A stretch of DNA of 64,000 nucleotides. Source: Aristolochia californica. Its lineage: Eukaryota; Streptophyta; Magnoliopsida; Piperales; Aristolochiaceae. The notes below the pieces were generated by a model, which had not been told where the DNA came from, made no database searches, and saw only the letters and a program-made list of their open reading frames with translations. Made by a program: the position numbers and the translations under genes. The DNA is taken from the NCBI GenBank assembly GCA_029961685.1, contig JARWKL010000002.1:28426908-28490907 (forward strand). Reading direction: 5' to 3'. Of the stretch, positions 48,388 through 61,143 are shown piece by piece. How positions within the stretch are numbered: position 1 is the stretch's first letter; the number at the start of each line of letters is the position of its first letter.

Positions 48388-50209
48388 ATGTTAGGATCAA
48401 TTAGAAATCTCTATCTTATTAAATTCCACCAAGCTATTAGGGTTTGTACCAGTTGAATTTTCCAAACATAGATAACAAAACTATGCAGTTCATTTTTAAT
48501 TCGTTAAATAATTTTCTTCACTTACATTTATTATAGTTTTCAAATATTTTTTGCATAGGTGAAGTCTAAAATTTTGATTTTGTTTACGAGAAAAGTGGGA
48601 CAAGTTTGGATTTGAAAAAAAATTGAACATCCAAAATTGAAATACTCAAATGCTGAGAGAGATAATTCCAAAAAGTATCTCTGAAAAGATAAGAAAAAAT
48701 TTGGTTGTTTGGCTCTGGTAAAAAACCACCCACTTGTTAACTTGAAAATTTAATTTTTTCTACACCTTGAAATATTTGGATCATTAGGTCATTTGCATCT
48801 TCAACATGTTTCTGGCATGCATACCCACCACATTTAAAACATGTTAGGATCAATTAGAAATCTTTTCCTTATACAATTCCACCAAGCTATTTGGGGTTGT
48901 ACTAGTGGAATTTCCCAAACACGGATAACAAAACTTTGGAGTTCATTTTTAGGGCATGAAATAATTTTCTTCACTTACATTTATTATAGTTTTCAAATTT
49001 TTTTCCATACATGAACTCTAAAATTTTCATTTTGTTTATGAGAAAAAAGCGACAAGTTTGGATTTGAAAAAAAATTCAACAAACAAAATGGAAATTGACA
49101 ATGCTGAGAGTGATAATTCCAAAAAGTATCTTTTATTTTGAAGGATTGGCAAAAAGTGGGTTGTTTGGCTCTGGTAAATATTCAACCACACGTTAACTTG
49201 AGAATTTTATATTTTCTACTTCTTGAAATTTTTGGATCATTAGGTCATTTGCATATTAAACATTTTTCTGGCGTCCATACCCACCATATTTAAAACATGT
49301 TAGGATCAATTACAGATCTCTTTCTTATGAAATTCCACCAAGCTATTTGGGGTTGTACTAGTGGAATTTCCCAAGCATGGATAACAAAACTTTGGAGTTC
49401 ATTTTTAGTGCGTGAAATAATTTTCTTCACTTACATTTGTTATAGTTTTCGAATTTTTTTGCCTAATTGAACTCTAAAATTTTCATTTTGTTTACAAGAA
49501 AAGTGGAACAAGTTTGGATTTAAAACAAAATTCAACGTAAAAATTGGAAATGCACAAATTCTGAGTGAGATAATTCTAAAAAGTATCTCTGAATTTGAAG
49601 GATAGGCTGAAAGTGTGTTGTTTGGTTCTAGTAAATATCCAACCACACGTTAACTTGAGAATTTAATTTTTTCTACTGCTTGAAACTTTTCGATCATTAG
49701 GTCATTTGCATCACCAACATGTTTCTGGCATGCATGTCCACCGCATTTAAATCATGTTAGGATCAATTAGAAATCTCTTTCTTAGAAAATTCCACTAAGC
49801 TATTAGGGGTGGTACTAGTGGAATATCCCAAACATGGATAACAAAACTTTGGGGTTCAATTTTAGTGCTTGAAATAATTTTCTTCATTTACATTTATTAA
49901 AGTTTTAGAATTTTTTTGCATTCAGTAACTCTAAAATTTTTTTTTTTTTTCAAAAAAAGTGGGACAAGTTTGGATTGGAAATAAAATTGAGCATCCAAAA
50001 TGGATATGCCCAGATGCTGAGATGGATAATTCCAAAAAGTATCTTTGATTTTGTAGGTTAGGCAAAAAGTGGGTTGTTTGGCACTAGTAAATATCCAACC
50101 ACACATCAACTTGAGAATTTAATTTTTTCTACTCCTTGAAATTTTTGGATCATTAGGTCATTTGCATCTTCAACATGTTTCTGGCATGCATACCCACCAC
50201 ATTTAAAAC
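48388..50209 (+). repeat. Degenerate HOR unit (F-A-B-C)
   Basis: Monomers 48388, 48841, 49297 and 49754 follow the F-A-B-C order with fewer signature bases. F keeps GGGTTTGTACCAG. A keeps only GCTATTTGGGGTTG. B keeps TATTAAACATTTTTCTGGC and CAATTACAGATC. C keeps CATCACCAAC, CATGTCCACC and GGGGTTCAATTTTAG. After 50210 the order is no longer followed. Confidence 0.65.
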
Positions 50210-53200
50210 TTGTTAGGATCAATTAGAAATCTCTTTCTTATAAAATTCCACCTAGCTATTTCGGGTTGTACTAATGGAATTTCCAAAACATGGTTACCAA
50301 AACTTTGGAGTTCATTTTTAGTGCGTGAAATAATTTTCTTCACTTACATTTATTATAGTGTTCAAATTTTTTGCACACATGAACTCCAAAATTTTCATTT
50401 TGTTTACGAGAAAAGTGGGACAACTTTGGATTTGGAAAAAAATTGAAAACCCAAAATGGAAATGCAAAAATACTGAGAGTGATAATTCTGAAAAGTATCT
50501 CTGATTTTGAAGGATAGGCAAAAAGTGGGATGTTTGGATCCGGAAAATATCCAACCACAAGTTAACTTGAGAATTTAATTTTTTCTACTGCTTGAAAATT
50601 TTGGATCATTAGGTCATTTGCATCTTCAACATGTTTCTGGCTTGCATATCCAATACATTTAAAACATGTTAGGATCAATTAGAAATCTCTTTCTTAATAA
50701 ATTCCATAGAGCTCTTAGGGTTTGTACTTGTGGTACTTCCTAAACATGGATAACAAAACTTTGGAATTCATTTTTACTGCTTGAAATAATTTTCTTCACT
50801 TGCATTTATTATAGTTTTCAAATATTTTTGCATACATGAACTCTAAAATTTTCATTTTGTTTACGAGAAAAATGCGACAAGTTAGGATTTGAAAAAAAAT
50901 TGAACATAAAAATTGGAAATGCAAAAATTGCGGAGAGAGATAATTCCAAAAAGTATCTCTGATTTTGAAGGATAGGCAAAAGGATAGTTGTTTGGCTCCG
51001 GTAAATATCCATCAACACGTCAACTTGAGAATTTAATTTTTTCTACTCCTTGAAATTTTTAGATCATTCGGTCATTTGCATCTTCAACATGTTTCTGGCA
51101 ATCATACCCACCACATTTAAAACATGTTAGGATAAATTAGAAATCTCTTTCTTAAAAAATTCCACCAAGCTATTAGAGGTTGTACTTGTGGAATTTCCCA
51201 AACATGGATAACAAAACTTTGGAGTTCATTTTGAGTGCATGAAATAAATTTCTTCACTTACATTTATTATAGTTTTCAAATTTTTTTGCATACATAAACT
51301 CTAAAATTTTTGTTTACGAGAAAAGCGGGACAAGTTTGGATTTGAAAAAAAATTTAACATAAAAAACTGGAAATGCTAAAAGTACTGAGAGAGAGAATTC
51401 CAAAAAGTATCTCTAATTTTGAAGGATAGGCAAAAAGTGGGTTGTTTGGCTCTTGTAAATATCCAACGACACGTTAACTTGAGAATTTAATTTTTTCTAC
51501 TCCTTGAAAATTTTGGAACATTAGGTCATTTGAATATTTAACATGTTTCAGGCATGCATACCCACCACATTTAAAACGTGTTAGGATCAATTAGAAAACT
51601 CTTTCTGATAAAATTTCACCAAGCTATTAGGGGTTGTACTAGTGGAATTTCCCAAACATGGATAACAAAACTTTTAAGTTCATTTTTAGTGCGTGAAATA
51701 ATTTTCTTCACTTAAATTTATTATAGTTTTCAAATTGTTTTGCATACATGAACTCTAAAATTTTCATTTTATTTATGAGAAATGTGGGACAAGTTTGGAT
51801 TTGAAAAAAAAATGAACATCCAAAAAGGAAATACACAAATGCTGAAAGTGATAATTCCAAAAAGTATCTCTGATTTTGAAGGATAGGCAAAAAGTGGGTT
51901 GTTTGGCTCTGGTAAATATCCAACCACACGTCAACTTGAGAATTTAATTTTTTCTACTGCTTGAAATTTTTGGATCATGAGGTCATTTGCCTCTTCAACA
52001 TGTTTCTCGCATGCATACCCGCCACATTTAAAACATGTTAGGATCAATTAGAAATCTATTTCTTATAACATTCCACCTTCCTATTAGGGGTTGTACTTTT
52101 GGAATTTCTCAAACATGGATAACAAAACTTTTGAGTTCATTTTTAATGCGTGAAATAATTTTCATCACTTACAATAATTATTGTTTTCAATTTTTTTTGC
52201 ATATATGAACTCTAATATTTTCATTTTGTTTACGAGAAAAGTGGGACAAGTTCGGATTTGAAAATAAATTGAACATCCAAAATGGAAATAAAAAAAGTGC
52301 TGAGAGAGATGATTCTAAAAAGAATCTCTGATTTTGAAGGATAGGCAAAAAGTGGGTTGTTTGGCTCTGGAAAATATCCAACCACACGTTAATTTGATAA
52401 TTAAATTTTTTCTACTTCTTGAAATTTGTGGATCATTAGGTCATTAGCATCTTCAACATGTGTCTTGCATGCATACCCACCACATTTAAAACATGTTAGG
52501 ATCAATTAGAAATCTCTTTCTTATAAACTTCCACCAAGCTATTAGGGGTTGTACTAGTGGATTTTTCCAGACATGGACAACAAAACTTTGGAGTTCATTT
52601 TTAGTGCATGAAATAAGTTTCTTTCAAATTTTTTTGGATACATGAACTCTAAAATTTTCATTTTGTTTAAGAGAAAAGAGGGACAAATTTGGATTTGAAA
52701 AAAAATTGAACATCCAAAATAGAAATGCAAAAAGTGGTGAGAGAGATAATTCCAAAAAGTATCTCTGATTTTGAAGGATAGGCTTAAAGTGGGTTGTTTG
52801 GTTCTGGTAAATATCCAACACGTTAACTTGAGAATTTAATTTTTCAACTCCTCAAAATTTTATTATCATTAAGTCATTTGCATCTTCAACAAGTTTTCTG
52901 CATGCATACCCACCACATTTAAAACATGTTAGGATCAAATAGAAATCTCTTTCTTAAAATACTCCACCAAGCTATTAAGGGTTGTACTAGTGGAATTTCC
53001 CAAACAAGGATATAAAAACTTTGGAGTTCATTTTCAGTGCGTGAAATAACTTTCCTCACTTACATTTATTGTAGTTTTGAATTTTTTTTGCATACATGAA
53101 CTTTAAAATTTTCAATTTAATTATGAGAAAATTTTGGATTTGAAAAAAAATTGAAAATCCAAAATGAAAATCGACAAATGATGAGAGAGATAATTCTGAA

Positions 53201-55651
53201 ACCTATCTCTGATTTTGAAGGATAAGTAAAAAGTGGGTTGTTTGGCTCTGGAAAATATCCAACCACACTCAACTTGAGAATTTAATTTTTTCTAATCCTT
53301 GAAATTTTTGGATCATTAGGTCATTTGCATCTTCAACATCTTTCTGGCATGCATACCCACCAAATTTAAAACATGTTACGATCAATTAGAAATCTCTTTC
53401 ATAAAAAAATCCACCATGTTATTAGGGGTTGTACTAGTGGAATTTCCCAAACATAGATAACTAAACTTTGGAGTTCATTTTTAGTGCGTGAAATAATTTT
53501 CTTGACTTACAATTATTATTGTTTTCAATTTTTTTTGCTTATATGAACTCTACAATTTTCATTTTGTTTACGAGAAGAGTGGGACAAGTTTGGATTTGAA
53601 AAAAACTTGAACATCGAAAATGGAAATGCACAAATGCTGAGAGAGATAGTTCCAAAATGTATCTCTGATTTTGAAGGTTAGGCAAAAAGTGGGTTGTTTG
53701 GTTTTTGGTAAATATCCAACCACACTTTAACTTGAGAATTTAATTTTTTCTACTCCTTCAAATTTTCGGATCATTAGGTCTTTTTCATCTTCAACATGTT
53801 TCTGGCATGCATACCCACCACATTTAAAACATGTTAGGATCAATTAGAAATCTCTTTCTTATATAATTCCACCAAGCTATTAGGCGTTGTACTAGTGGAA
53901 TTTCCCAAACAAGGATAACAAAACGTTCGAGTTCATTTTTAGTGAGTGAAATGATTTTCTTTAGTTACATTTATTATATTTTTCAAATTTTTTGCATCCA
54001 TGAACTCTAAAATTTTCATTTTGTTTACGAGAAAATTGGGGCAAGTTTTGATTTGAAAAAAAATTGAACATCCAAAATGTTAATCCATAAATGATGAGAG
54101 ACATAATTCCAAAAAGTATCTCTTATTTTGATGAATTGGCAAAAAATGGGTTGTTTGGCTCTGGTAAATATCCAACCACACGTTAACTTGAGAAATTAAT
54201 TTTTTCTACTCCTTCAAATTTTTGGATCATTAGGTCATTTGCATATTCAACATGTTTCTGGCGTGCATACCCACCACATTTAAAACATGTTAGGATCAAT
54301 TACAGATCTCTTTCTTATAAAATTCCACGAAGCTATTAGGGGCTATAGTAGTGGAATTTCCCAAACATGGATAACAAAACTTTGGAGTTGTTTTTTAGTG
54401 CGTGAAATAATTTTATTCACTTACATTTATTATAGTTTTCAATTTTTTTTGCATACATGAACTCTAAAATTTTCCTTTTGTTTATGAGAAAAGTGGAACA
54501 AGTTTGGATTTAAAAAAAAATTGTACATCTAAAGCGAAAATACGCAAATGATGAGAGATATAATTCCAAAAGTATCTCTGATTTTTTATGGATAGGGAAA
54601 AAGTGGGTAGTTTGGCTCTGGTAAATATCAAACCACACGTTAACTTTAGAATTTTAATTTTTTCTACTGCTTGAAATTTTTGGATCATTAGGTCATTTGC
54701 AACTTCAACATGTTTTTGGCATGCATACCCACCACATTTAAAACATGTTAGGATCAATTAGAAATCTCTTTCTTTTAAAATTCCACCAAGCTATTAGGGG
54801 TTGTACAAGTGGAATTTCCCAAACGTGGATAACAAAACTTTGGAGTTCATTTTTAGTTTGTGAAATTATTTTCTTCTCTTACATTTATTATAGTTATCAA
54901 ATTTTTTTGCATACATGAACTCTAAAATTTTGTTTTTATTTACGATAAAAGTTTGGATTTGAAAAAAAATTGAACCTCCAAAATGGAAATGCAAAAAGTT
55001 CTGGGAGAGATAATTCCAAAAAGTATCTCTGATTTTGATGCATAGGCAAAAAGTGGTTTGTTTGGCTCTGGTAAATATCCAACCACATGTTAACTTGAGA
55101 ATTTACTTTTTTGTACTCCTTGAAATTTTTGGATAATTAGGTCATTTGCATCTTCAACATGTTTCTAGCATGCATACCCACCACATTTAAAACATCTTAG
55201 GATCAATTTGAAATCTCTTTCATATAAAATTCCACCAAGCTGTTAGGGGTTGTACTAGTGGAATTACCCAAACATGGATAACAATACTTTGGAGTTCATT
55301 TTTAAAGCGTGAAATAATTTTCTTCACTTACATTTATTATAGTTTTCAACATTTTTGGCATACATGAACTATAAAATTTTCATTTTGTTTACTAGAAAAA
55401 TGGGACAACTTTGGGTTTCAAAAAAAAATTGAAAATCCAAAATGGAAATGCACAAATGCTGAGAAAGATAATTCCAAAAAGTATCTCTGATTTTTAAGGA
55501 TATGAAAAAAGTGGGATGTTTGGCTCTGGTAAATATCCAATTACACGTCAACGTGAGAATTTAATTTTTTCTACTCCTTGAAATTTTTTGATCATTTGCT
55601 CATTTGCATCTTCAACATGTTTATGGCATGCATACCCACCACATTTAAAAC
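50210..55651 (+). repeat. Subfamily C monomers with no clear HOR order
   Basis: Anchors are 50210, 50666, 51124, 51578, 52035, 52493, 52926, 53373, 53831, 54287, 54745 and 55194. One isolated A-B pair occurs: 53831 (GAAATGATTTTCTTTAGTT, GCATCCATGAAC) and 54287 (CATATTCAACATG head, CAATTACAGATC). The interval 52493-52926 is only 433 bp, because TTTCTTTCAAATTTTTTTGG has lost the CACTTACATTTATTATAG part (near 52620). Confidence 0.8.
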
Positions 55652-56565
55652 ATGTTAGGATCAATTAGAAATCTCTTTCTTATAAAATTCCACCATGCTA
55701 GTAAGGGTTGTACTAGTGGAATTTCCCAAACATGGATAACAAAACTTTGGAGTTCATTTTTAGTGCTTGAAATAATTTTCTTCACTTACATTTATTATAG
55801 TTTTCAATTTTTTTCTTCAAACATGAACTCTAAAATTTATATTTTTTTTTCGAAAAAAGTGGGACAAGTTTGGATTTAAAAAAAAAATTGAACATCCAAA
55901 ATGGAAATGCACAAATGCTGAGAGAGATAATTCCAAAAAAGTATCTCTGATTTTGAAGGATAGGCAAAAAGTGGGTTGTTTGGCTTTGGTAAATATCCAA
56001 TCACACGTTAACTTGAGAATTTAAATTGTTCTGCTCCTTAAAATATGGATCATTAGGTCATTTGTATCTTCAACATGTTTCTAGCATGCATACCCACCAC
56101 ATTTAAAACATCTTAGGATCAATTAGAAATCTCTTTCTTATAAATTCCACCAAGCTGTTAGGGGTTGTACTAGTGGAATTACCCAAACATGGATAACAAA
56201 ACTTTGGAGTTCATTTTTAGAGCATGAAATAATTTTCTTCACTTACATTTATTGTAGTTTTCAACTTTTTTTGCATACATGAACTATAAAATTTGCATTT
56301 TGTTTACTAGAAAAATGGGACAACTTTGGATTTAAAAAAAAATTGAACATACAAAATGGAAATGCACAAATACTGAGAGAGATAATTCCAAAAAGTATCT
56401 CTGATTTTGAAGGATAGGCAAAAAGTGGGTTGTTTGGCTCTGGCAAATATCCAACCACACGTTAACTTGAGAATTTAATTTTTTCTATTGCTTGAAATTT
56501 TTGGATCATTTGGTCATTTGAATCTTCAACATGTTTCGGGCATGCGTACCCACCACATTTAAAAC
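55194..56565 (+). repeat. Two-monomer (916 bp) local repeat
   Basis: The monomers anchored at 55194 and 56110 share ACATCTTAGGATCAATT, GCTGTTAGGGGTTG, GGAATTACCCAAAC, ATGAACTATAAAATTT and TTTACTAGAAAAATGGGAC. None of these is in the monomer between them (55652). The offset is 916 bp, twice the monomer length. Confidence 0.8.
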
Positions 56566-57025
56566 ATGTTAGGATCAATTAGAAATCTCTTTCTTATAAA
56601 ATTTCACCAAGTTATCAGGGGTTGTAGTAGTGCAATTTTCCAAACATGGATAACAAAACTTTGGAGTTCATTTTTACTGCATGAAATAATTTTCTTCACT
56701 TACATTTAATATAGTTTTCAAATTTTTTCTTCAAACATGAGCTCTAAAATTTTCATTTTGTTTACGAGAAAGGTGGGACAAGTTTGGATTTGAAAAAAAA
56801 AATTGAACATCCAAAATGGAAATGCACAAATGCTGAGAGAGATAATTCCAAAAAGTATCTCTCATTTTGAAGGATAGGCAAAAAGTGGGTTGTTTGGCCT
56901 TGGTAAATATCCAACCACACGTTAACTTGAGAATTTAATTTTTTCTACTCCTTGAAATTTTTGGATCATTAGGTCATTTGCTTCTTCAACATGTTTCTGG
57001 CATGCATACCTACCACATTTAAAAC

Positions 57026-59770
57026 ATGTTAGGATTAACTAGAAATCTCCTTCTTATAAAATTCCACCAAGCTACATGGTGTTGTACTAGTGGAATTTCC
57101 CAAACGTGGATAACAAAACTTTGGAGTTCATTTTTAGTGCATGAAATAATTTTCTTCACTTACATTTATTATAGTTTTCAAATTTTTTCTGCATATGTGA
57201 GCTCTAAAATTTTCATTTTGTTTATGAGAAAAGTGGGACAAGTTTGGATTTGAAAAAAAAATTGAACATCCAAAATGGAAATGCACAAATGCAGAGAGAT
57301 ATTTTCAAAAAGTATCTCTGATTTTGAAGGATAGGCAAAAAGTGGGTTGTTTGGCTCTGGTAAATATCCAACCACACGTTAACTTGAGAATTTAATTTTT
57401 TCTAGTCATTGAAAATTTTGGATCATTAGGTCATTTGCATCTGCAACATGTTTCTGGCATGCATACCCACAACAATTAAAACATGTTTGGATAGATTAGA
57501 AATCTATTTCTTATAAAATTTCACCAAGCTATTAGGGGTTGTACTAGTGGAATTTCCCAAACATGGATAACAAAACTTTGGAGTTCATTTTTATTGCGTG
57601 AAATAATTTTCTTCACTTATATTTATTTTAGTTTTCAATTTTTTCTACATACATGAACAATAAAATTGTCATTGTTTTTGCGAGAAAAGTGGGACAACTT
57701 TGGATTTCAAAAAAAAATTGAACATCCAAAATGGAAATGGACAAATGCTGGGAGAGAAAATTCCAAAAAGTATCTCTGATTTAAAAGGAGCGGCAAAAAG
57801 TGGGTTGTTATGCTATGCTAAATATCCAACCACACGTTAACTTGGGAATTTAATTTTTTCTACTCCTTGAAATTTTTGGATCATTAGGTCATTTGCATCT
57901 TCAACATGTTTCTAGCATGCATACCCACCACATTTTAAACATGTTAGGATCAATTAGAAATCTCTTTCTTATAAAATTCCACCAAGCTCTTAGGGATTGT
58001 TCTAGTGGAATTTTCCAAACATGGACAACAAAACTTTGGAGTTCCATTTTAGTGCGTGAAATAATTTTCTTCACTTATTTTTATTATAGTTTTCAATTTT
58101 TTCTTCATAATTGAACTCTAAAATATCTATTTTCTTTACGAGAAATGTGGGTCAAGTTTTGATTTGAAAATAAATTGAACATCCAAAATGGAAATACACA
58201 AATGCTGAGAGAGAAAATTCCAAAAAGTTTCTCTGATTTTAAAGGATAGGCAAAAAGTGGATTTTTTGGCTCTTGTAAATATCCAACCACACGTTAATTT
58301 GAGGATATAATTTTTTCTACTGCTTGAAATTTTTGGATCATTAGGTCATTTGCATCTTTTTAATGTTTCTGGTATGCATACCAACCACATTTAAAACATG
58401 TTAGGAGCAATCAGAAATCTCTTTCTTATAAAATTCCACCAAGCTATTAGGTGTTGTACTAGTGGAATTTCTCAAACATGGATAACAAAACTTTGGAGTT
58501 CATTTTTTGTGCATGAAGTAATTTTCTTCACTTACATTTATTATAGTTTTAAAATTTTTTTTGCATACATGAACTCTAAACTTTTCTTTTTGTTTACGAG
58601 AAAAGTGGGAAAAGTTTGGATTTAAAAAAAATTGCTAATCCAAAATAGAAATACACAAATGCTGAGAGAGATAATTCCAAAAAGTATCTCTGATTTTGAC
58701 GGATAGGCAAGAAGTGGGTTGTTCGGATCTGGTAAATATCCAACCTCACGTTAACTTGAGAATTTAATTTTTTCTACTCCTTGAAATTTTTTGACCACTA
58801 GGTCATTTGCATCTTCAACATGTTTGTGGCAAGCATACTCACCACATTTAAAACATGTTAGGATCAATTGGAAATCTCGTTCTTATAAAATTCCACAAAC
58901 CTATTAGGGGTTGTTCTAGTGGAATTTTCCAAACATGGATAACAAAACTTTGGGGTTCCATTTTAGTGCGTGAAATAATTTTCTTCACTTATTTTTATTA
59001 TAGTTTTTAAATTTATTCTTCATACATGAACTCTAAAATTTTCATTTTGTTTACGAGAAATGTGGGACAAGTTTGGATTTGAAAAAAAATTGAACATCCA
59101 AAATGGAAAGGCACAAATGCTAAGAGAGATAATTCCAAAAAGTATCTCTGATTTTGAAGGATAGACAAAAAGTGGGTTGTTTGGCTCTGGTAAATATCCA
59201 ACCACACGTTAACTTGAGAATTTAATTTTTTCTACTCTTTGAAATTTTTGGATCATTTGATCATTTTCATCTTCAACATGTTTCGGGCAAGCATACCAAC
59301 CACATTTAAAAATTTTAGCATCAATTAGAAATCTCTTTCTTATAAAATTCCACCAAGTTATCTGGGGTTATAGTAGTGGAATTTCCCATACATGGATAAC
59401 AAAACTTTCGAGTTCATTTTTTGTGCATGAAATAATTTTCTTCACTTACATTTATTATAGTTTTCAAACTTTTTCTTCATACATGAGCTCTAAATTTTTC
59501 ATTTTGTTTACGAGAAAAGTGGGACAAGTTTGGATATGAAAAAAAAATTGAACATCCAAAATGGAAATGCACAAATGCTGAGAGAGATAATTCCAAAAAG
59601 TATCTCTGATTTTGAAAGAGGGGCAAAAAGTGGGTTGTTTGGCTCTGGTAAATATCCAACCACATGTTAACTTGAGAATTTAATTTATTCTACTCATTGA
59701 AATTTTTTGATCATTAGGTCACTTGCATCTTCAACATGTTTCTGGCATGCATACCCACAACATTTAAAAC
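57026..59770 (+). repeat. ~4.12 kb higher-order repeat, copy 1
   Basis: Monomers 57026, 57483, 57941, 58398, 58855 and 59313 pair with 61144, 61602, 62061, 62520, 62977 and 63435 at offsets of 4118-4122 bp (nine monomers). Signatures are AGATTAGAAATCTATTTC, AAAATTGTCATT and TTAACTTGGGAATTT (57483/61602); CATTTTAAACATGTTAGG and GTTGTTCTAGTGG (57941/62061); TTAGGAGCAAT and TTGTTCGGATCTGG (58398/62520); and GCAAGCATAC with ACAAACCTATTAGG (58855/62977). Confidence 0.8.
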
Positions 59771-61143
59771 ATGTTAGGAAAGATTAGAAATCTATTTCTT
59801 TTAAAATTCCTCCAAGCTATTAGGTGTTGTACTAGTGGAATTTCCCAAAACATAGATAACAAAATTTTGGAGTTCATTTTTAGTGCGAGAAATAATTTTA
59901 TTCACTGACATTTATAATAGTTTTCAAATTTTTTCTGCGTACATGAACTCCAAAATTTTCATTTTGTTTACAAGAAAAGTGGGACATGTTTGGATTTGAA
60001 AAAAAAAATGAACATCCAAAATGGAAATGCACCAATGCTGAGAGAGATCATTCCAAAAAGTATCTCTGATTTTGAAGGATAGGCAAAAAGTGGGTTGTTT
60101 GGCTCTGCTAAATATCCAACCACACGTTAACTTGAGAATTTAATTTTTTCTACCCCTTGAAAATTTTGGATCATTAGGTCATTTGCATCTTCAACATGTT
60201 TCTGGAATGCATACCCACCACATCTAAAATATGTTACAATCAATTAGAAATCTCTTTCTTATGAAATTCCACCTAGCTATTAGTGGTTGTTGTAGTGGAA
60301 TTTTCCAAACATGGATAACAAAACTTTGGAGTTCCATTATAGTGTGTGAAATAATTTTCTTCACTTACTTTTATTATAGTTTTCAAATTTTCTGTTCATA
60401 CATGAACTCAAAAATTTTCATTTTATTTATGTGAAATGTGGGACCAGTTTGGATTTGAAAAAAAAATTGAACATCCAAAATGGAAAGGCACAAATGCTTA
60501 GAGAGATAATTCCAAAAAGTATCCTGATTTTGAAGGTTAGGCAAAAAGTGGGTTGTTTGGCTCTGGTAAATATCCAACCACACGTTAACTTGAGAATTTA
60601 ATTTTTTCTACTCGAAATTTTATGATCATTAGGTCAATTTCATCTTCAACATGTTTCTTGCATGGATACCCACCACATTTAAAACATGTTCGGAACAACT
60701 AGAAATCTCTTTCTTATAAAATTCCTCCAATCTATTAGCGGTTGTACTAGTGGAATTTCCAAAACATGGATAACAAAACTTTGGAGTTCATTTTTAGTGT
60801 GTGAAAAAATTTTCTACACATACATTTATTATATTTTTAAATGTTTTTTGCATACATGAACTCTAAAATTTTCATTTTGTTTACGAGAAATGTGGGACAA
60901 GTTTGGATTTGAAAAAAAAAATTGAACTTCCAAAATGGAAATGCACAAATGCTGTGAGAGATAAATCCAAAAAGTATCTCTGATTTTGAATGATGGGCAA
61001 AAAGTGGGTTGTTTGGCTCTGGTAAATATCCAACCACACGTTAACTTGAGAATTTAATTTTTTCTACTCCTTGAAATTTTTGGATCACTAGGTCATTTGC
61101 ATCTTCAACATGTTTCGGCATGCATACCCACCACATTTAAAAC

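Larger units (their letters stand above)
26478..55651 (+). repeat. Short-monomer domain, subfamily C (456-458 bp)
   Basis: Sixty-three monomers run between anchors 26477 and 55652, most spaced exactly 456-458 bp. Exceptions include 449 (29221, 33328, 54745), 453 (43826, 46564, 48388), 433 (52493) and 447 (52926). The diagnostic trait is CATTTTGTTTACGAGAAAAG, i.e. the B-type GTGATCGTTTTG is gone. The head reads CATACCCACCACATTT and the late body reads CTCTGATTTTGAAGGATAGG. The monomer anchored at 27390 and its copy at 31497 still carry a B-like ATGTCATCGTTTTGTTAACG. Confidence 0.92.
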
